This document shows, in pieces, positions 49,236 through 60,599 of a stretch of DNA of 64,000 nt; within the stretch, counting starts at the first letter, position 1; every line of letters begins with the position of its first letter. Origin of the DNA: Annona cherimola (Eukaryota > Streptophyta > Magnoliopsida > Magnoliales > Annonaceae). The notes under the pieces are model-generated. The model was given only the letters and a program-made list of their open reading frames with translations. It ran no database searches and was not told where the DNA came from. Location of the stretch: NCBI GenBank assembly GCA_030490835.1, contig CM059971.1, forward strand, positions 4,596,545 through 4,660,544. Reading direction: 5' to 3'. A program made the translations under genes and the position numbers.

Positions 49236-51219
49236 ATGTCAATGCTCGACTCGTAGTGGTCAGCACTCGGCTGGAGTACCGGCCTAAAAGCTTGGCTATG
49301 CCAAAATCTGCAACCTTAGGACAAAATGCACCATCCAAGAGTATGTTCTCCGGCTTGATGTCGCAATGCAGGATGCACTCTTTGCATTCTTCATGTAAAT
49401 ATGCTAATCCCTTGGCTATTCCTCGCGCAATTTGATATCTTATTCCAATTTAAAACACTACAGCTCTGCCCAACCCCAAACAAATGAGAAGCTAGTGATC
49501 CATTAGGCATGAAATCATAAACCAACAACCTCTTCCAACCTTCGGAGCAAAATCCACGAAGCCGATCCAAATTAACATGCTGAATCTTCCCAATTGTGCT
49601 TACTTCTGATCTAAATTGCTTCTCTCCTTGGCGAAGGCCTTCCAACTTCTTCACTGCAATAATAGACGAATTAGGAAGAGTTCCTTTAAAAAAAGAACCA
49701 AAGCTTCCAGCTCCCAACTTTTCTGCAAAATTATTAGTAGCACTTTGCAAATCTTTGTACTTGAATGGGATAAGGATTAAGCACATAAAAAATTCGATAC
49801 GTGAACCTGCAGTCTCCTTTGACATCTCCAAATCAACATTGAAATAATGAGCAAAGATGCAAAAATGCCAATGATTGTGCTTAGAATGACCAAAGAAGGC
49901 ATGCTCCACTTCGCATTTCTACCGTCTGCTGAAACACGAACATAAAGATCTCCTCTATTAATATCACCATCACTTAGCTTTCGTAGGTTCAACAAATCTC
50001 CCTTCCATATCAAGCATTCGCTACAATTATAGGAATATGCAGAGCAAGAACAATCATCCAAGCACACTGCCTCGCATTTTTTAACTCGCTCAACAACTAA
50101 AGTTCTTGAATTTATAGGTAGCTTGATGTTGGGGATCTTCTGAAACATTACCTTTTTACCGTTCACGAACTTATCGTCAGAACATATCACATCATCCTCC
50201 TCTACACAACCTTCAGCCCAGCCACCCATCTCCCAATTTTCAGGAGATCGTGGGCGAAAGTCCTGCAAACATCGGCACAAGGTTGAGGTGTCTGAATCAC
50301 AGACCCCAAAAGCTCCGCAAACAGCAAAGACATCACACTTATCTTCAGGATAGGACCTAAAAACATTCCAGTACTTGTTCTCATCCTCCCAACTCCAATC
50401 ATTAAATTGTCCTGCTGTTCCCAAAACAAACATTACAAAAGACCCCTCTTTTACAAGTTAGAGGAAGTTCTCTCTCTCATTTGTAACGTACATGGACAGA
50501 ACAACCCTTGGCTCAGTGTGAAGTCTTGTGGATTGAGGGATTAAGGAGAACCTCTGGCCGTCCCACATTCCAGATCTCCAGTACCTGTGAGAGTCATTCC
50601 ACAGCATGAAATACTGATTAGTGCCATCTGCTTCTATCTGAAACGAGTAAGCATCTGGAGCGGGATCTTCTAAGTTCCTCCATGAGATGAGGCGCTGGCG
50701 AAGTCCAGTGCTTTTTTTAAAACCAAATTTTTGTTTGGGTAGCCATGTATCTGTTGGGTGATCGAAGCTCTGCCATGTCACCAGAGTTGAGTTGGACCTG
50801 TCCCTTAGGACAAGATTTCCATTGTTGAGAAGGATCGCAATGGTACTGTTTGAGGCTGTACAGGTGGAATTGGATGACCAAGTGAGTATTTTGGAATGGT
50901 TGACGAGGATTAGATTTCCATTTTCGGATATTTTCAGCTGCGATGAAGTATCAGGAAGGGGCGCTTCTCTGTTGGCTACCCAAACAAATGTTGGAACGGA
51001 TATTTTATTGCACCAGATTCCAATATAGTACTTTCCGGATTGGCCTGGCGTGAAGAACCCCAGTTTGAAGTTGCCGCCTTTGGATGTTATTGTCTGATTT
51101 CCAGATAGAGGCTGCTGTTGAGAGATGGTGTCCGCTCCTAGGATAATATGGACTTTAGTCACCAAGCAGAGAAGAAGAAAAACATTGAGAACGAACAACC
51201 GCAGCGTCATGGCTTCCAT
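49236..51219 (-). pseudogene. S-domain (G-type lectin) receptor-like kinase pseudogene
   Basis: The start is taken at the ATG at 51,219 (MEAMTLRLF), followed by a hydrophobic signal peptide; an upstream in-frame ATG at 51,264 adds 15 unlikely residues. Domains in order: bulb-type lectin (GFFTPG, YYIGIW, VWVANREAPL), S-locus glycoprotein region (WQSFDHPTDTWLP, YWRSGMWDGQRFS), Cys-rich CDVFAVCGAFGVCD, PAN domain (CEAVCLDDCSCSAYSY), one membrane segment near 49,850, kinase glycine loop (LGAGSFGSFFKG), Lys in IAVKKLE, catalytic HCDIKPEN (about 49,348-49,371) and DFG (about 49,302). Three kinds of lesion occur: an in-frame TAA at 50,458-50,460, frameshifts after the membrane segment (about 49,790) and before the catalytic loop (about 49,445), and loss of everything after the start of the activation loop. 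It looks intronless, as in the At2g19130-like group. Intact members perceive ligands at the plasma membrane; this copy cannot make a kinase. Confidence 0.95.
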
Positions 51220-51429
51220 CTCCACATGAATCAAACGAGACAAAGCCACTGACGTATAAACCACAAAGGAAGAAAGAGTTCTCGAGGCGATTCAGAAATC
51301 GTTTGGAAACGTTTTAGAAGTCAGAATATGTCCATACATGTGAACTTCATTGATAGAGTTATTTTAATAGAAATAAAATCGATAGAGTTATTTAAAGATG
51401 AGTTCTGATCTTATGAAAAGGGTGGATGG

Positions 51430-52260
51430 AAGTGCAAAAATTTATTTTTTTATTTTTAAAAATATTCTTTTATAGAACTGTTAACTTGAGTGATTTAATC
51501 TACAAGAAAATTTTTATCATTTATTTTTTATTTTTAAAAATAACAAAAATTCTCTGGTTTTGAAAAAATAAAAAAATATATACAAATCTCTAAAAATGGT
51601 AAAATTTAATACGTATATTAAATGCACTTAAGTTAACAATTTTATAAAAAAAAGTTATACTTTTTTCACTAGGGTGTATTGAAATTCCATAACCCAGCCG
51701 CTTTAAAAATATATCTACAAACATATAAAATAATAAATATAAGTTTATCTACACTTAAAATATTTAAGAGCATGTTTTGCTATCCAAAAAATTTTTAATA
51801 TAAAATCTTTTATTCTTTACTGTTATCTTATTTTTCATTATTTTTTCATATTTTCTTATATAATTATTATACTTTTCAATCATTTTTACATAATTAATTT
51901 ATCTATTTTAATTTTATTCTCTTTACTTTTTATTATTGTCACATCATATCATATCTTTTTCTTTTATTTTAAGTACTTACACATTAAAAACTTTTCATCC
52001 AAAAATTTTATTATTTCCCAAATACACCCTAAAAAGATATTACTCACTGAAATAGTATCGAGACACTTATTATACTAAAATCAGCCTCCATTTTATTATG
52101 ATTTTCTAGCCTTCCAACAATAATGGCTCCATCAATTTCCCCAAATTCCCTTTCCGTGTTTGCCCAAGAAGGCCCATTCCCCTCGATTATTGTACATCGC
52201 CCTTCTTAGTAGCTGGGCTTCCCGCAATTGTTATTAGTAAAAAATGTGTCTTCATCATAC
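51430..52260. repeat. upstream flank of the kinase pseudogene, duplicated at 60,600-62,090
   Basis: Shared order of features: a fold-back core with CTACAAGAAAATTTTTATCA (51,430-51,690), then ACATATAAAATAATAAATAT, a Tourist-like MITE, then CAAATTCCCTTTC and TAGCTGGGCTTCCC. The copy at 60,600-62,090 is diverged and carries one extra insertion. Confidence 0.75.
51767..52030 (+). mobile_element. Tourist-like MITE T8
   Basis: Starts GAGCATGTTTTGC, ends AAATACACCCT. The same element at the paralogous site (about 61,005-61,870) is split by another insertion. Confidence 0.65.
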
Positions 52261-52879
52261 GTAATGAACGAAAGTATTGGAGAATGCAAGAATCTATGAG
52301 CAACCAACTTTATTAGTTGCACCAAATAGTCATTTATAAGAGAATTTTTATTCCTAAAGTACATAATTAAGCCACGAAATATGTACAACCAAGTAAATAG
52401 TCTTCTTGCAAATGATCATACGCCACAAAAGAATTTCTAACAAAATGATATTTATAGAAAAACTTTTAACTTTTTACAACAATATCTAGAGAAGGGGAAA
52501 AAACTTTGCTTACATCGGATTCGACAATCCAATTGCATGCATAATGAATGTAGGATTTAGATTGGATTTTCAGTCAATCTAAATTGCTAGAGGTGATGCT
52601 CATCCATGTGGACGACAGTGAGTTGCCTGCCACCAACAAAGGATAGCGCAACTGATGAATTTTCTAACGACTTGACTCAATCCTGCCCCCGCCCTCCCCC
52701 ACGACCCAAGGCGAGCATCGGCGTCATCACCAGCAAACACCAAGAAGGGCCAGTAAACCAAGGTCCCGTGGACTTGGACTTTGAGGGAAGGTATTATAGG
52801 CCGGCAAATCAAGAAGTTTCCGATTTTTCCATTCATCTGGTGGAGTTTTCATGACTAAATGGAGTTATTTTATAACAAA
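52261..52879. other. region between the kinase copies
   Basis: AT-rich to 52,600, then a GC-richer block (52,606-52,860) with open frames of 82 and 78 residues on opposite strands. Neither translation is recognised, and neither fits the lectin or S-locus domains. It may be a remnant of another gene or insertion. Confidence 0.35.
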
Positions 52880-53110
52880 ATGCCAATATAGCAGTTTTCG
52901 GATTGGGCTGGAATGAAGAATTCCAGTTCAAAGTTGCCGCCTTTGGATATTATTGTCTGATTTCCGGACAGAGGCTGCTCTTCAGAGATGATGTCTGCTG
53001 CCAGGCTAAAACGGACTTGAATCACCAAGCAGAGAAGAAGAAAAACAGTGAGAACGAACTACCGCCGCGTCATGGCTTCCATCTCCACATGACTCAAGCA
53101 AGACAAAGCC
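52880..53110 (-). pseudogene. 5'-end fragment of a second S-domain receptor kinase
   Basis: The minus strand repeats the start of the pseudogene at 51,219: same ATG context (MEAMT), signal peptide region and QPLSGNQTI, SKGGNF motifs, with scattered substitutions. An in-frame TAG is the eighth codon. Similarity ends near 52,880 after the YIG of the YYIGIW motif, so only about the first 65 codons remain. It lies upstream of the longer copy in the same orientation, consistent with a decayed tandem duplicate. Confidence 0.9.
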
Positions 53111-53384
53111 ATGACGTTGCATAAACCACAAAAGAAGAAACAGGATGCGTTTGTTGGGGGTTGAAGAAAGTGGAAAATTTCTGTGGGGAGAATTTCAAAG
53201 AAATAAGTTAATGAATTATGATTAGGATAGGAGCGGAGGTCCTAATTTCCATATTATCTCCTATATACAGATCATTATGGCAACGTCATTTAACCGTCTC
53301 ATCTCATGGCCCGAAGCTAGGAACTCATTCGTCTACCACATTGACAGATTCATTCCATCATTCTTCTGTCCTGCCCTGTTTTGT

Positions 53385-53393
53385 AATTTAGTG
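53385..53393. repeat. left 9-bp target duplication of element B
   Basis: AATTTAGTG, compared with ATTTTAGTG at 59,018-59,026: 8 of 9 identical. Confidence 0.78.
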
Positions 53394-54200
53394 GAGAACC
53401 AACCCATGGGAAGCACTTCCAGTGCTTTTCCCAGGGGAAGCATCATCTTCACCGTCAATCTAAGGTGGATGGCTACGATGCAATTGGGCATTTTCGGAAA
53501 GTGAAAAAATCATAAGGGAGCATCGATTTCGATGCCAGACTCGTGCGTCACTCACTCTCTCTCTCTCTCTCTGTTTCTTCCATCTTCCTTTCCTCCGTCT
53601 TCTTCGCTTTTGGCCAGCTATGGAGATGGTTGATTTTTCTGAGAGCTGTTTATTTGAATTTGGGGCGGTTGAAATGGTGGCATGCTCGATTCCAGCCTTG
53701 GGCTAATGGCTAGTGGTGGTGGACGACTATTGCTTCCTGTTTTGTTGTAGGTGAAGATGATCGGGGCTGAGGAATCAGATTTGGTGCTATTTTAATCTTT
53801 CGAATCAAGTTAGTGGGTTAGATTCTTGAATCCATGGCTACCGTGGGCGGATCTGAAAAATAATGGACTGCAGATGGTGGCTCGATTCGTCGGCTTGGAA
53901 CATCAAGACCGCCACCAACATAGATGCCGAAGAAGATGGACTTACGCTAGTTAGCTTGCACATCTTAGGTGTAAGAATCGTCCACCGATTTGGTGGGTTT
54001 GGGACGCAGCAATGGCTGCCCGTGGAGAACGGAGGTGGTGGAGCACGGTTGAACAGTGCTCTGATGGTGCATTTGCAATTGTGCACGTGCATCTGTTTTG
54101 TAAAATCTAAAAACATCCAGCTTATTTTGTAAAATCTCGACAACAAAAAATAAAAAGATGGATTTATCTTGTAAAGTCCATTTAAGTCCCTTTAAATAGA
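53394..54200 (+). other. GC-richer gene-like stretch of element B (possible captured DNA)
   Basis: From about 53,500 the composition rises and resembles a transcribed 5' region: CT-rich tract (CTCTCTCTCTCTCTCT at about 53,552), then TTTTGGCCAGCTATGGAGATGG. Open frames at 53,863-54,132 (+) and 53,838-54,146 (-) overlap and are unrecognised. It differs from the equivalent block of element A except near the terminus, so the two elements may have acquired different host DNA. Confidence 0.4.
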
Positions 54201-54209
54201 AAGTCAATA

Positions 54210-55790
54210 GTTGATATTTTAAAAAAATTTTAATATAAATTATAAGAATGTTATTTTAGATAACTTTTAATAAATTTACAAACTTTCTATTAAATTAATG
54301 TATTTTTAATCATTTAAACAAATATCTATATTATTTTACTTTTTGTGAGCTTTAAATTATGATTATAGTTTTATTTTTGAAAGTCATATATAATATAATT
54401 ATTACAATTTTATATATTTATTTAAATTTCTATTTCTATTTCATTTAAATGAATTATTATTTTGAATTATAGCTTTATATATATATTCCTTTTTTGAATT
54501 GTTTAATGCAAAATCCAAGTTGGCATAGTTCTAAAATGAGTTATTAAATATATATCTTTTATAAAATAAATAAATATATGCAAAATATTTTCAAAAATTT
54601 TAAATTTAATGTTGAAATATAATTTATTACATTTTAATTTTAAAAAGTCATATATAATAATTATTATAGTTTTGTATATTTATTAAAATTTTTATTTTAT
54701 TATTAAAAATTTTCATGCAAATATAACCTACAAATTAATTAGCCGCCGTTAATTTTTATCATCTGTCGCAACTGACGGAAATTTGGGCGAGATATAAGGA
54801 CGCGTGATCGCCACTATTGCAATGTGATTTCACAAATGCTTATTAACTAGATATTAACTAAATTAATTTAGTTAATCAAAAATACAATATCAAAATAAAG
54901 AAGTATGTAGATGCAAATTACATTAACCAAAATAATTATTTCTATCTAGTTTAAAAATATATTTGTTCATCAATTTAAAATATTTAGCTTTTAAATTAAG
55001 CTAATTGTGTGTATTTGACAAATTATATATTTTTAATTAGAGCAATATATATTTATTAAAATTTTATTTTATTTCATTTAAACTAGAATTTATTTCTAAC
55101 AACATCTTCATATATTTATTTAATTTTTATTTTATTTAATTCAAAATAAGGTTTGCATATTTCTAAAATGAATTACTTAGTATATATCTTTTGCTGAATA
55201 CATAAATTTATATAGATTATTGTTTAAAATATTCAAAATAGATGTGCGAAAAATATAAATATAAAAAATTACAAATCTATTATATGTAAAACTAAATAAT
55301 AAGATAACAAAATATTAAGAAATTCAAGTAAATATTTTATTTTATTTAATTTAATATTTTCTACCTACGTAAATTTTTATTAAATAAATTTTATGCAGCC
55401 ACTTTTATGAGCAATAACGCAATCCAATGCCATAAAATTTTGTCATTTCTTTATCTTGAGTTTGAGAGAAGCTGACATGAGTAGATATAATTTTAATTCA
55501 AAAATAAAAGTATAAATAATTATATAGAAAATATTTCTATAAGATTCTCGGAATCATTCTCCAAATGCTCATTTTAAAAAAATCAATACGAAAATTAAAT
55601 ACATTTAAAAAAGGTCAAATTTTATGTGTGAATATATGTTTTAAATTGTACATTTATATGATATAATCATTGAATCTATGACTTGTATATATTTTAAATT
55701 ATACGTTTACATGATATAATAATTGTTACTAATTTTTGAAAAATAAGTTTCAATCATTAATATATTTTCAAATTGTATTTAATGAATATT
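54210..55790. other. AT-rich spacer of element B
   Basis: No gene. Repeated diverged strings such as CATATTTCTAAAATGAATTA and GCATAGTTCTAAAATGAGTT (55,150; 54,520), and again at 57,030, suggest old internal duplications. Confidence 0.55.
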
Positions 55791-55794
55791 TTGT

Positions 55795-56460
55795 TTTGAT
55801 AAAAATATATACGCGTCCCGTGGGCGTCCAAAAATGAATATAATGTTTTATAAAAATATCTACGTGTCCCGCGGGCGTCCAAAAATGAATATATTATTTT
55901 TTAAAAATATATAAATGTCCCACGGGCCACAAAAAATGAATATTTTATTTTTATAAAAATATATATGCGTCCCGTGGGCGTCCAAAAATGAATATAATAT
56001 TTTATAAAAATACCTACGTGTCCCGCGGGCGTCCAAAAATGAATATATTATTTTTTAAAAATATATAAATGTCCCACGGGCCACAAAAAATGAATATTTT
56101 GTTTTGATAAAAATATATACGCGTCCCGTGGGCATCCAAAAATGAATATAATGTTTTATAAAAATTTAAACGTGTCCCGCGGGCTTCAAAAAATGAACGT
56201 ATTGTTTTTATAAAATTTATAAATGTCCCACGGGCCTCAAAAATTGAATATTTTTTTTTTAAAAAATATATCCGTGTCCCGTGGGCGTCGAAAAATGAAT
56301 ATAATATTTTATTTTATAAAAATATATGTGTCCCGCGGGCGTCCAAAAATAAATATTTTATTTTCTTAAAATATATATGTATCCCACGGGCCACTAAAAA
56401 TATACGCCCCACGGGCGTTCATAAATGATTTATTTTATTTTCTAAAATAAATCCGCGAGT
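55795..56460. repeat. ~58-bp tandem array in element B
   Basis: About 11 units with GTCCCGCGGGCGTCCAAAAA, TGAATAT and TTTTATAAAAATATAT, the inverse of the element A array. Some units group as a three-unit higher-order repeat (55,795-55,945 recurs at 55,965-56,095). Confidence 0.93.
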
Positions 56461-57111
56461 TTAAATCAAAAACAAATATTTGATTTCTACAAATATTTTG
56501 TTTTATAAAGAAAATTTACATGAGATATAACACAAGCGATAATTTTTAGAGGTGTTAACATAAAATTTTGTATAAATTTTATATTCAACATTTCTCTTTT
56601 AGATAAATTATTAGTCCACATTAAGTTTATTTGGAGTAAATAAATTTGGATTTTTTGTTTAACTTAATTAATAATAGTAACAAAAAATTACAATTATTAT
56701 ATTTTTGTAATATAATTTGTAATAATATTATTATAGTTTCATTATATATGTAATTACAAAATATAATTTGTAAATAATTTTCATTATAAAATTACTATTA
56801 AATGTAGTTATTTACTCAATTGATTATTTAACCAATCCCAAAAAGAAACATATATTTATATATTAAATATAAATTACAGTTATATATAATTTCTTACAAT
56901 TTTAATTTTATAGCGGCATAAATAATAATTTTTACAATTTTATATATTTATGTAAATTTTGATTTTAATTATTTTTCATTAGTTAATATTTTTAATTATT
57001 ATTTATTTAGTTTTAAAATTATTGAAAGGTTTCCATAGTTATGAAATGAATTATTAATTATATATCTTGTGCCAAATACACAAATTAGATAAAATATTTA
57101 TAAAATTTCAA

Positions 57112-58600
57112 TAATTAGATGTTGTTAGATGCTGTTAGATGCTGTTAGATGCTGTTAGATGCCGTTAGACGCTGTTAGACGCTGTTAGATGCTGTTAGAC
57201 GCTGTTAGATGCTGTTAGATGCTGTTAGATGCTGTTAGATGCTGTTAGATGCTATTAGACGTTGTTAGACGCTGTTAGATTGAGTTAGATTTCTTTAAAT
57301 CATATTAAATGAGTTTCAAATTCTGTAATTAAGGTCTAAATGATCTTATAAGGGGCCTAGGATCATATTAGAGGTGTTAAATTAGGATTAACTTATTAAT
57401 TTCAAAAATTAGATGCTGTTAGATGCTGTTAGATGCGATTAGATGTTGTTAGATGCTGTTAGACGCTGTTAGATGCCGTTAGACGCTGTTAGACGCTGTT
57501 AGATTGAGTTGGATTTCTTTAAATCATATTAAATGAGTTTCAAATTCTGTAATTAAGGTCTAAATGATCTTATAAGGGGCCTAGGATCATATTAGAGGTG
57601 TTAAATTAGGATTAACTTATTAATTTCAAAAATTAGATGCTGTTAGATGCTGTTAGATGCGATTAGATGCTGTTAGATGCTGTTAGATGCCGTTAGACGC
57701 TGTTAGATGCTGTTAGACGCTGTTAGATTGAGTTGGATTTCTTTAAATCATATTAAATGAGTTTCAAATTCTGTAATTAAGGTCTAAATGATCTTATAAG
57801 GGGCCTAGGATCATATTAGAGGTGTTAAATTAGGATTAACTTATTAATTTCAAAAATTAGATGCTGTTAGATGCTGTTAGATGCGATTAGATGCTGTTAG
57901 ATGCCGTTAGATGCCGTTAGACGCTGTTAGAGGCTGTTAGACGCCGTTAGACGCTGTTAGACACTGTTAGACGCTGTTAGATTGAGTTGGATTTCTTTAA
58001 ATCATATTAAATGAGTTTCAAATTCTGTAATTAAGGTCTAAATGATCTTATAAGGGGCCTAGGATCATATTAGAGGTGTTAAATTAGGATTAACTTATTA
58101 ATTTCAAAAATTAGATGCTGTTAGATGCTGTTAGATGCCGTTAGAAGCTGTTAGACGCTGTTAGACGCTGTTAGATTGAGTTGGATTTCTTTAAATCATA
58201 TTAAATGAGTTTCAAATTCTGTAATTAAGGTCTAAATGATCTTATAAGGGGCCTAGGATCATATTAGAGGTGTTAAATTAGGATTAACTTATTAATTTCA
58301 AAAATTAGATGCTGTTAGATGCTGTTAGATGCGATTAGATGCTGTTAGATGTTGTTAGATGTTGTTAGACGCTGTTAGACGCTGTTAGATTATGATGATT
58401 TTATTAAATCATATAATATGAGTTTCAAATTCTGAATTTATGATCTAAATGACATTATAAGGGACCTAGGATTATATTACAGGTGTTAAATTAGGATTAA
58501 CTTATTAATTTTAAAAATTAGATGCTGTTAGATGCTGTTAGATGCTGTTAGATTCTGTTAGATGCTGTTAGATGCTGTTAGATGCCATTAAATCCGATTA
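57112..58600. repeat. hierarchical array in element B: 10-bp motif within larger units
   Basis: Six larger units contain AACTTATTAATTTCAAAAAT (at about 57,389, 57,618, 57,840, 58,090, 58,280 and 58,498) and TTATAAGGGGCCTAGGATCA. Between them are runs of TTAGATGCTG/TTAGACGCTG; the first run (57,114-57,285) has roughly 16-17 copies. Central units are almost identical, while the outermost (58,385-58,600) is more diverged, suggesting expansion from the middle. Confidence 0.95.
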
Positions 58601-59017
58601 TATTCAGAAAATAATAAAATATTAATAAATTTTCAAAAATTCGAGGAAAATGTTAGACGCTGTTATTTTTGAGAGTACCATGATTACATTAATTTTAAAT
58701 AATATAAAATAACTTCTAATAAAATTTATATTTTCTAACTTTACCAATTATAATGAAATCTTTTTAAAAAATAATTTTTGGTACAAAAATTTTTTTAGAA
58801 ATTTTCAAATGATGAGAAATTATGTCCACATACATTTTAATATTTGATCTATCAAATGAATGGAATAGATTGGGATTTTGTATATATATAATACAAATTT
58901 TATAAAAAATAAAACATACTCACGTTTTTAAGTTATTATACTCTCGCTGTAAAATGACCGAAATGCCCAGCTTCCTTTTTTTTTCCCAAGGGAAGCACTT
59001 CCCATGGGTTGGGCCTC

Positions 59018-59026
59018 ATTTTAGTG
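59018..59026. repeat. right 9-bp target duplication of element B
   Basis: ATTTTAGTG; see 53,385-53,393. Confidence 0.78.
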
Positions 59027-60270
59027 TGATTTGTTAGGGCACTCTTCGAAATTTCTGGAACGGAATTGAGCAGATGTTGGGTAGTGATTTGTCTTTGATT
59101 CTTGCTGTTGGATTTGAGCTGGAAATGTAATGATGAAACGCTTTCTATTGCTTGCAAAGTGGCAACAGGCGCTTTTCTTCTTCTTCCTTTTTTTTTTTTT
59201 TTTTTTTCTTTTTTCTTTCTTTCTTTCCTTCTTTTTTCCCCTTTTCTCATGGCGACTTTGTAGCATTTGTAGCTGATTTGGTTTGTATGGAGTGAAGGTG
59301 GGACGAAATCTTCAGCACCCCATAAATACCTTTCTCATTCTAATTTTCCATACAACTTTTTTCAATTGTCATACATTCTCGTGCAAATTAGCCTTTTCAC
59401 GACTTAGATGGGATGATGCTACTGAGGAAAAAGTGTTGCATTCCATCATACTTTTTGCGCTGACCGACCCAAATATGTTTCCGTGAAGATTTTCTATCGT
59501 GACATCTACAATGGCACAAACATATTCTTTTTTTAAAAAAATAAATAAAACAAAATAAAAGTATACCAATGGAAATATTAAAGGGTTTTTATTCACTTTT
59601 AAATAACTTCAAAGTTTGTAGACCGCTAAATTTGTTATCGGAGTCATGTTTCCACTCTTGGCTGAATAAACATTTTACAACGCTTTGGATGAATTGGAAT
59701 TTATTCAAGTATCCAATTTGCCTAAAATCAAAATGCTCCTTGGAGATTTACAAAGAACCAATTCCATCAAGACTGCCGCATAACGATTTAAATTTTAAAG
59801 GGATATACTTCAATTTCATCAAAATGGCCGTATGTTTCAATGCTTGTTCACGAATTCAACTATGATAAGACGAAATTTTCTGTTACAAATAAATATTTTT
59901 TCATTTTAAAAAATAACAACTTATTTTTTTTTCAATCTTCATACAATTCTTCTCATTCCTAACATACAATAAAACTTCTTGAATCTTATTTAAATCCCAT
60001 TTCACATTCTATTTCAGCATGCGAGCAGATATTTCTACAGATTCCAATTAGATATGTGTATATATATATATATAATTATTTAAATTACACTGTTTTTAAT
60101 GCATCCAAACACATCCTAATCATCCTTTTCTATGATGTAACACATTAAGTGTGTCTTCTTTGGAGGGAAATAAAGAATAAAGAATGAGAATATCAAAGTT
60201 AGCACACAAACTATATTACTTTTTTGTATTTTTACTTTTATATTTCAATCGCTATATTATATTTTTTCAT
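59027..60270. other. non-repeat stretch right of element B
   Basis: Includes a pyrimidine tract (about 59,172-59,262) and short frames such as 59,283-59,486 and 59,569-59,865. None has a recognisable domain or gene structure. The tract makes Lys/Arg-rich frames on the minus strand, which are artefacts. No support for a gene. Confidence 0.45.
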
Positions 60271-60274
60271 ATAA

Positions 60275-60564
60275 TTAAAATTTTGAATGAAAATTTGTGA
60301 AAGTGAAAAAAATGATGTTACATGGTAGAGATAATGATGAAGAATAAAAAGAATAAAATTAAAATAGATCGGTGAATAAAGATAATAAAGTTAAAATAGA
60401 TAGATTAGTTATATGAATACTTGTGTATAAATGATTAAAAAGTAAATTTGTCAGTATAGGAAGATGTAAAGGAATAAATAAAAATTTTGGGCAGTAGTGG
60501 ATAATAAGAAGTTTTAGACTAAAAAATTTTAAAAGAAAATTTTTATTTAAAAACAAATACACCC
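60275..60564 (-). mobile_element. Tourist-like MITE T9 (reverse orientation)
   Basis: Reverse complement of the family interior (ATAGATAGATTAGTTATATG and AAAATTTTGGGCAGTAGTGG), ending CAAATACACCC at 60,564. Confidence 0.6.
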
Positions 60565-60599
60565 AAAATTGATAAAAGTTACTAAAAATGAGTTGCAAC

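Larger units (their letters stand above)
53394..59017 (-). mobile_element. element B: large non-autonomous Mutator-like element, inverted relative to A
   Basis: Termini are GAGAACCAACCCATGGGAAG (left) and, inverted, GAGGCCCAACCCATGGGAAG (right), with 9-bp flanks. Length is 5.6 kb. Order from the right end: 10-bp/~225-bp array, AT-rich spacer, ~58-bp array, AT-rich spacer, GC-richer block near the left end, the same order as element A read from its left end. The left terminal 110 bp also matches the A right terminus (both contain GGGCATTTT and a CATCTTCACCGT motif). No transposase was seen. Confidence 0.86.

Noticed and set aside
42284..59017. A single 16.7-kb transposon with 3.4-kb inverted ends
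   Set aside because: The inner borders at 48,406 and 53,394 carry the same terminal motif, and each half has its own 9-bp flank pair, so two elements fit better.
58936..59266. Lys/Arg-rich minus-strand frames
   Set aside because: They arise from a pyrimidine tract next to the element B terminus; low complexity.
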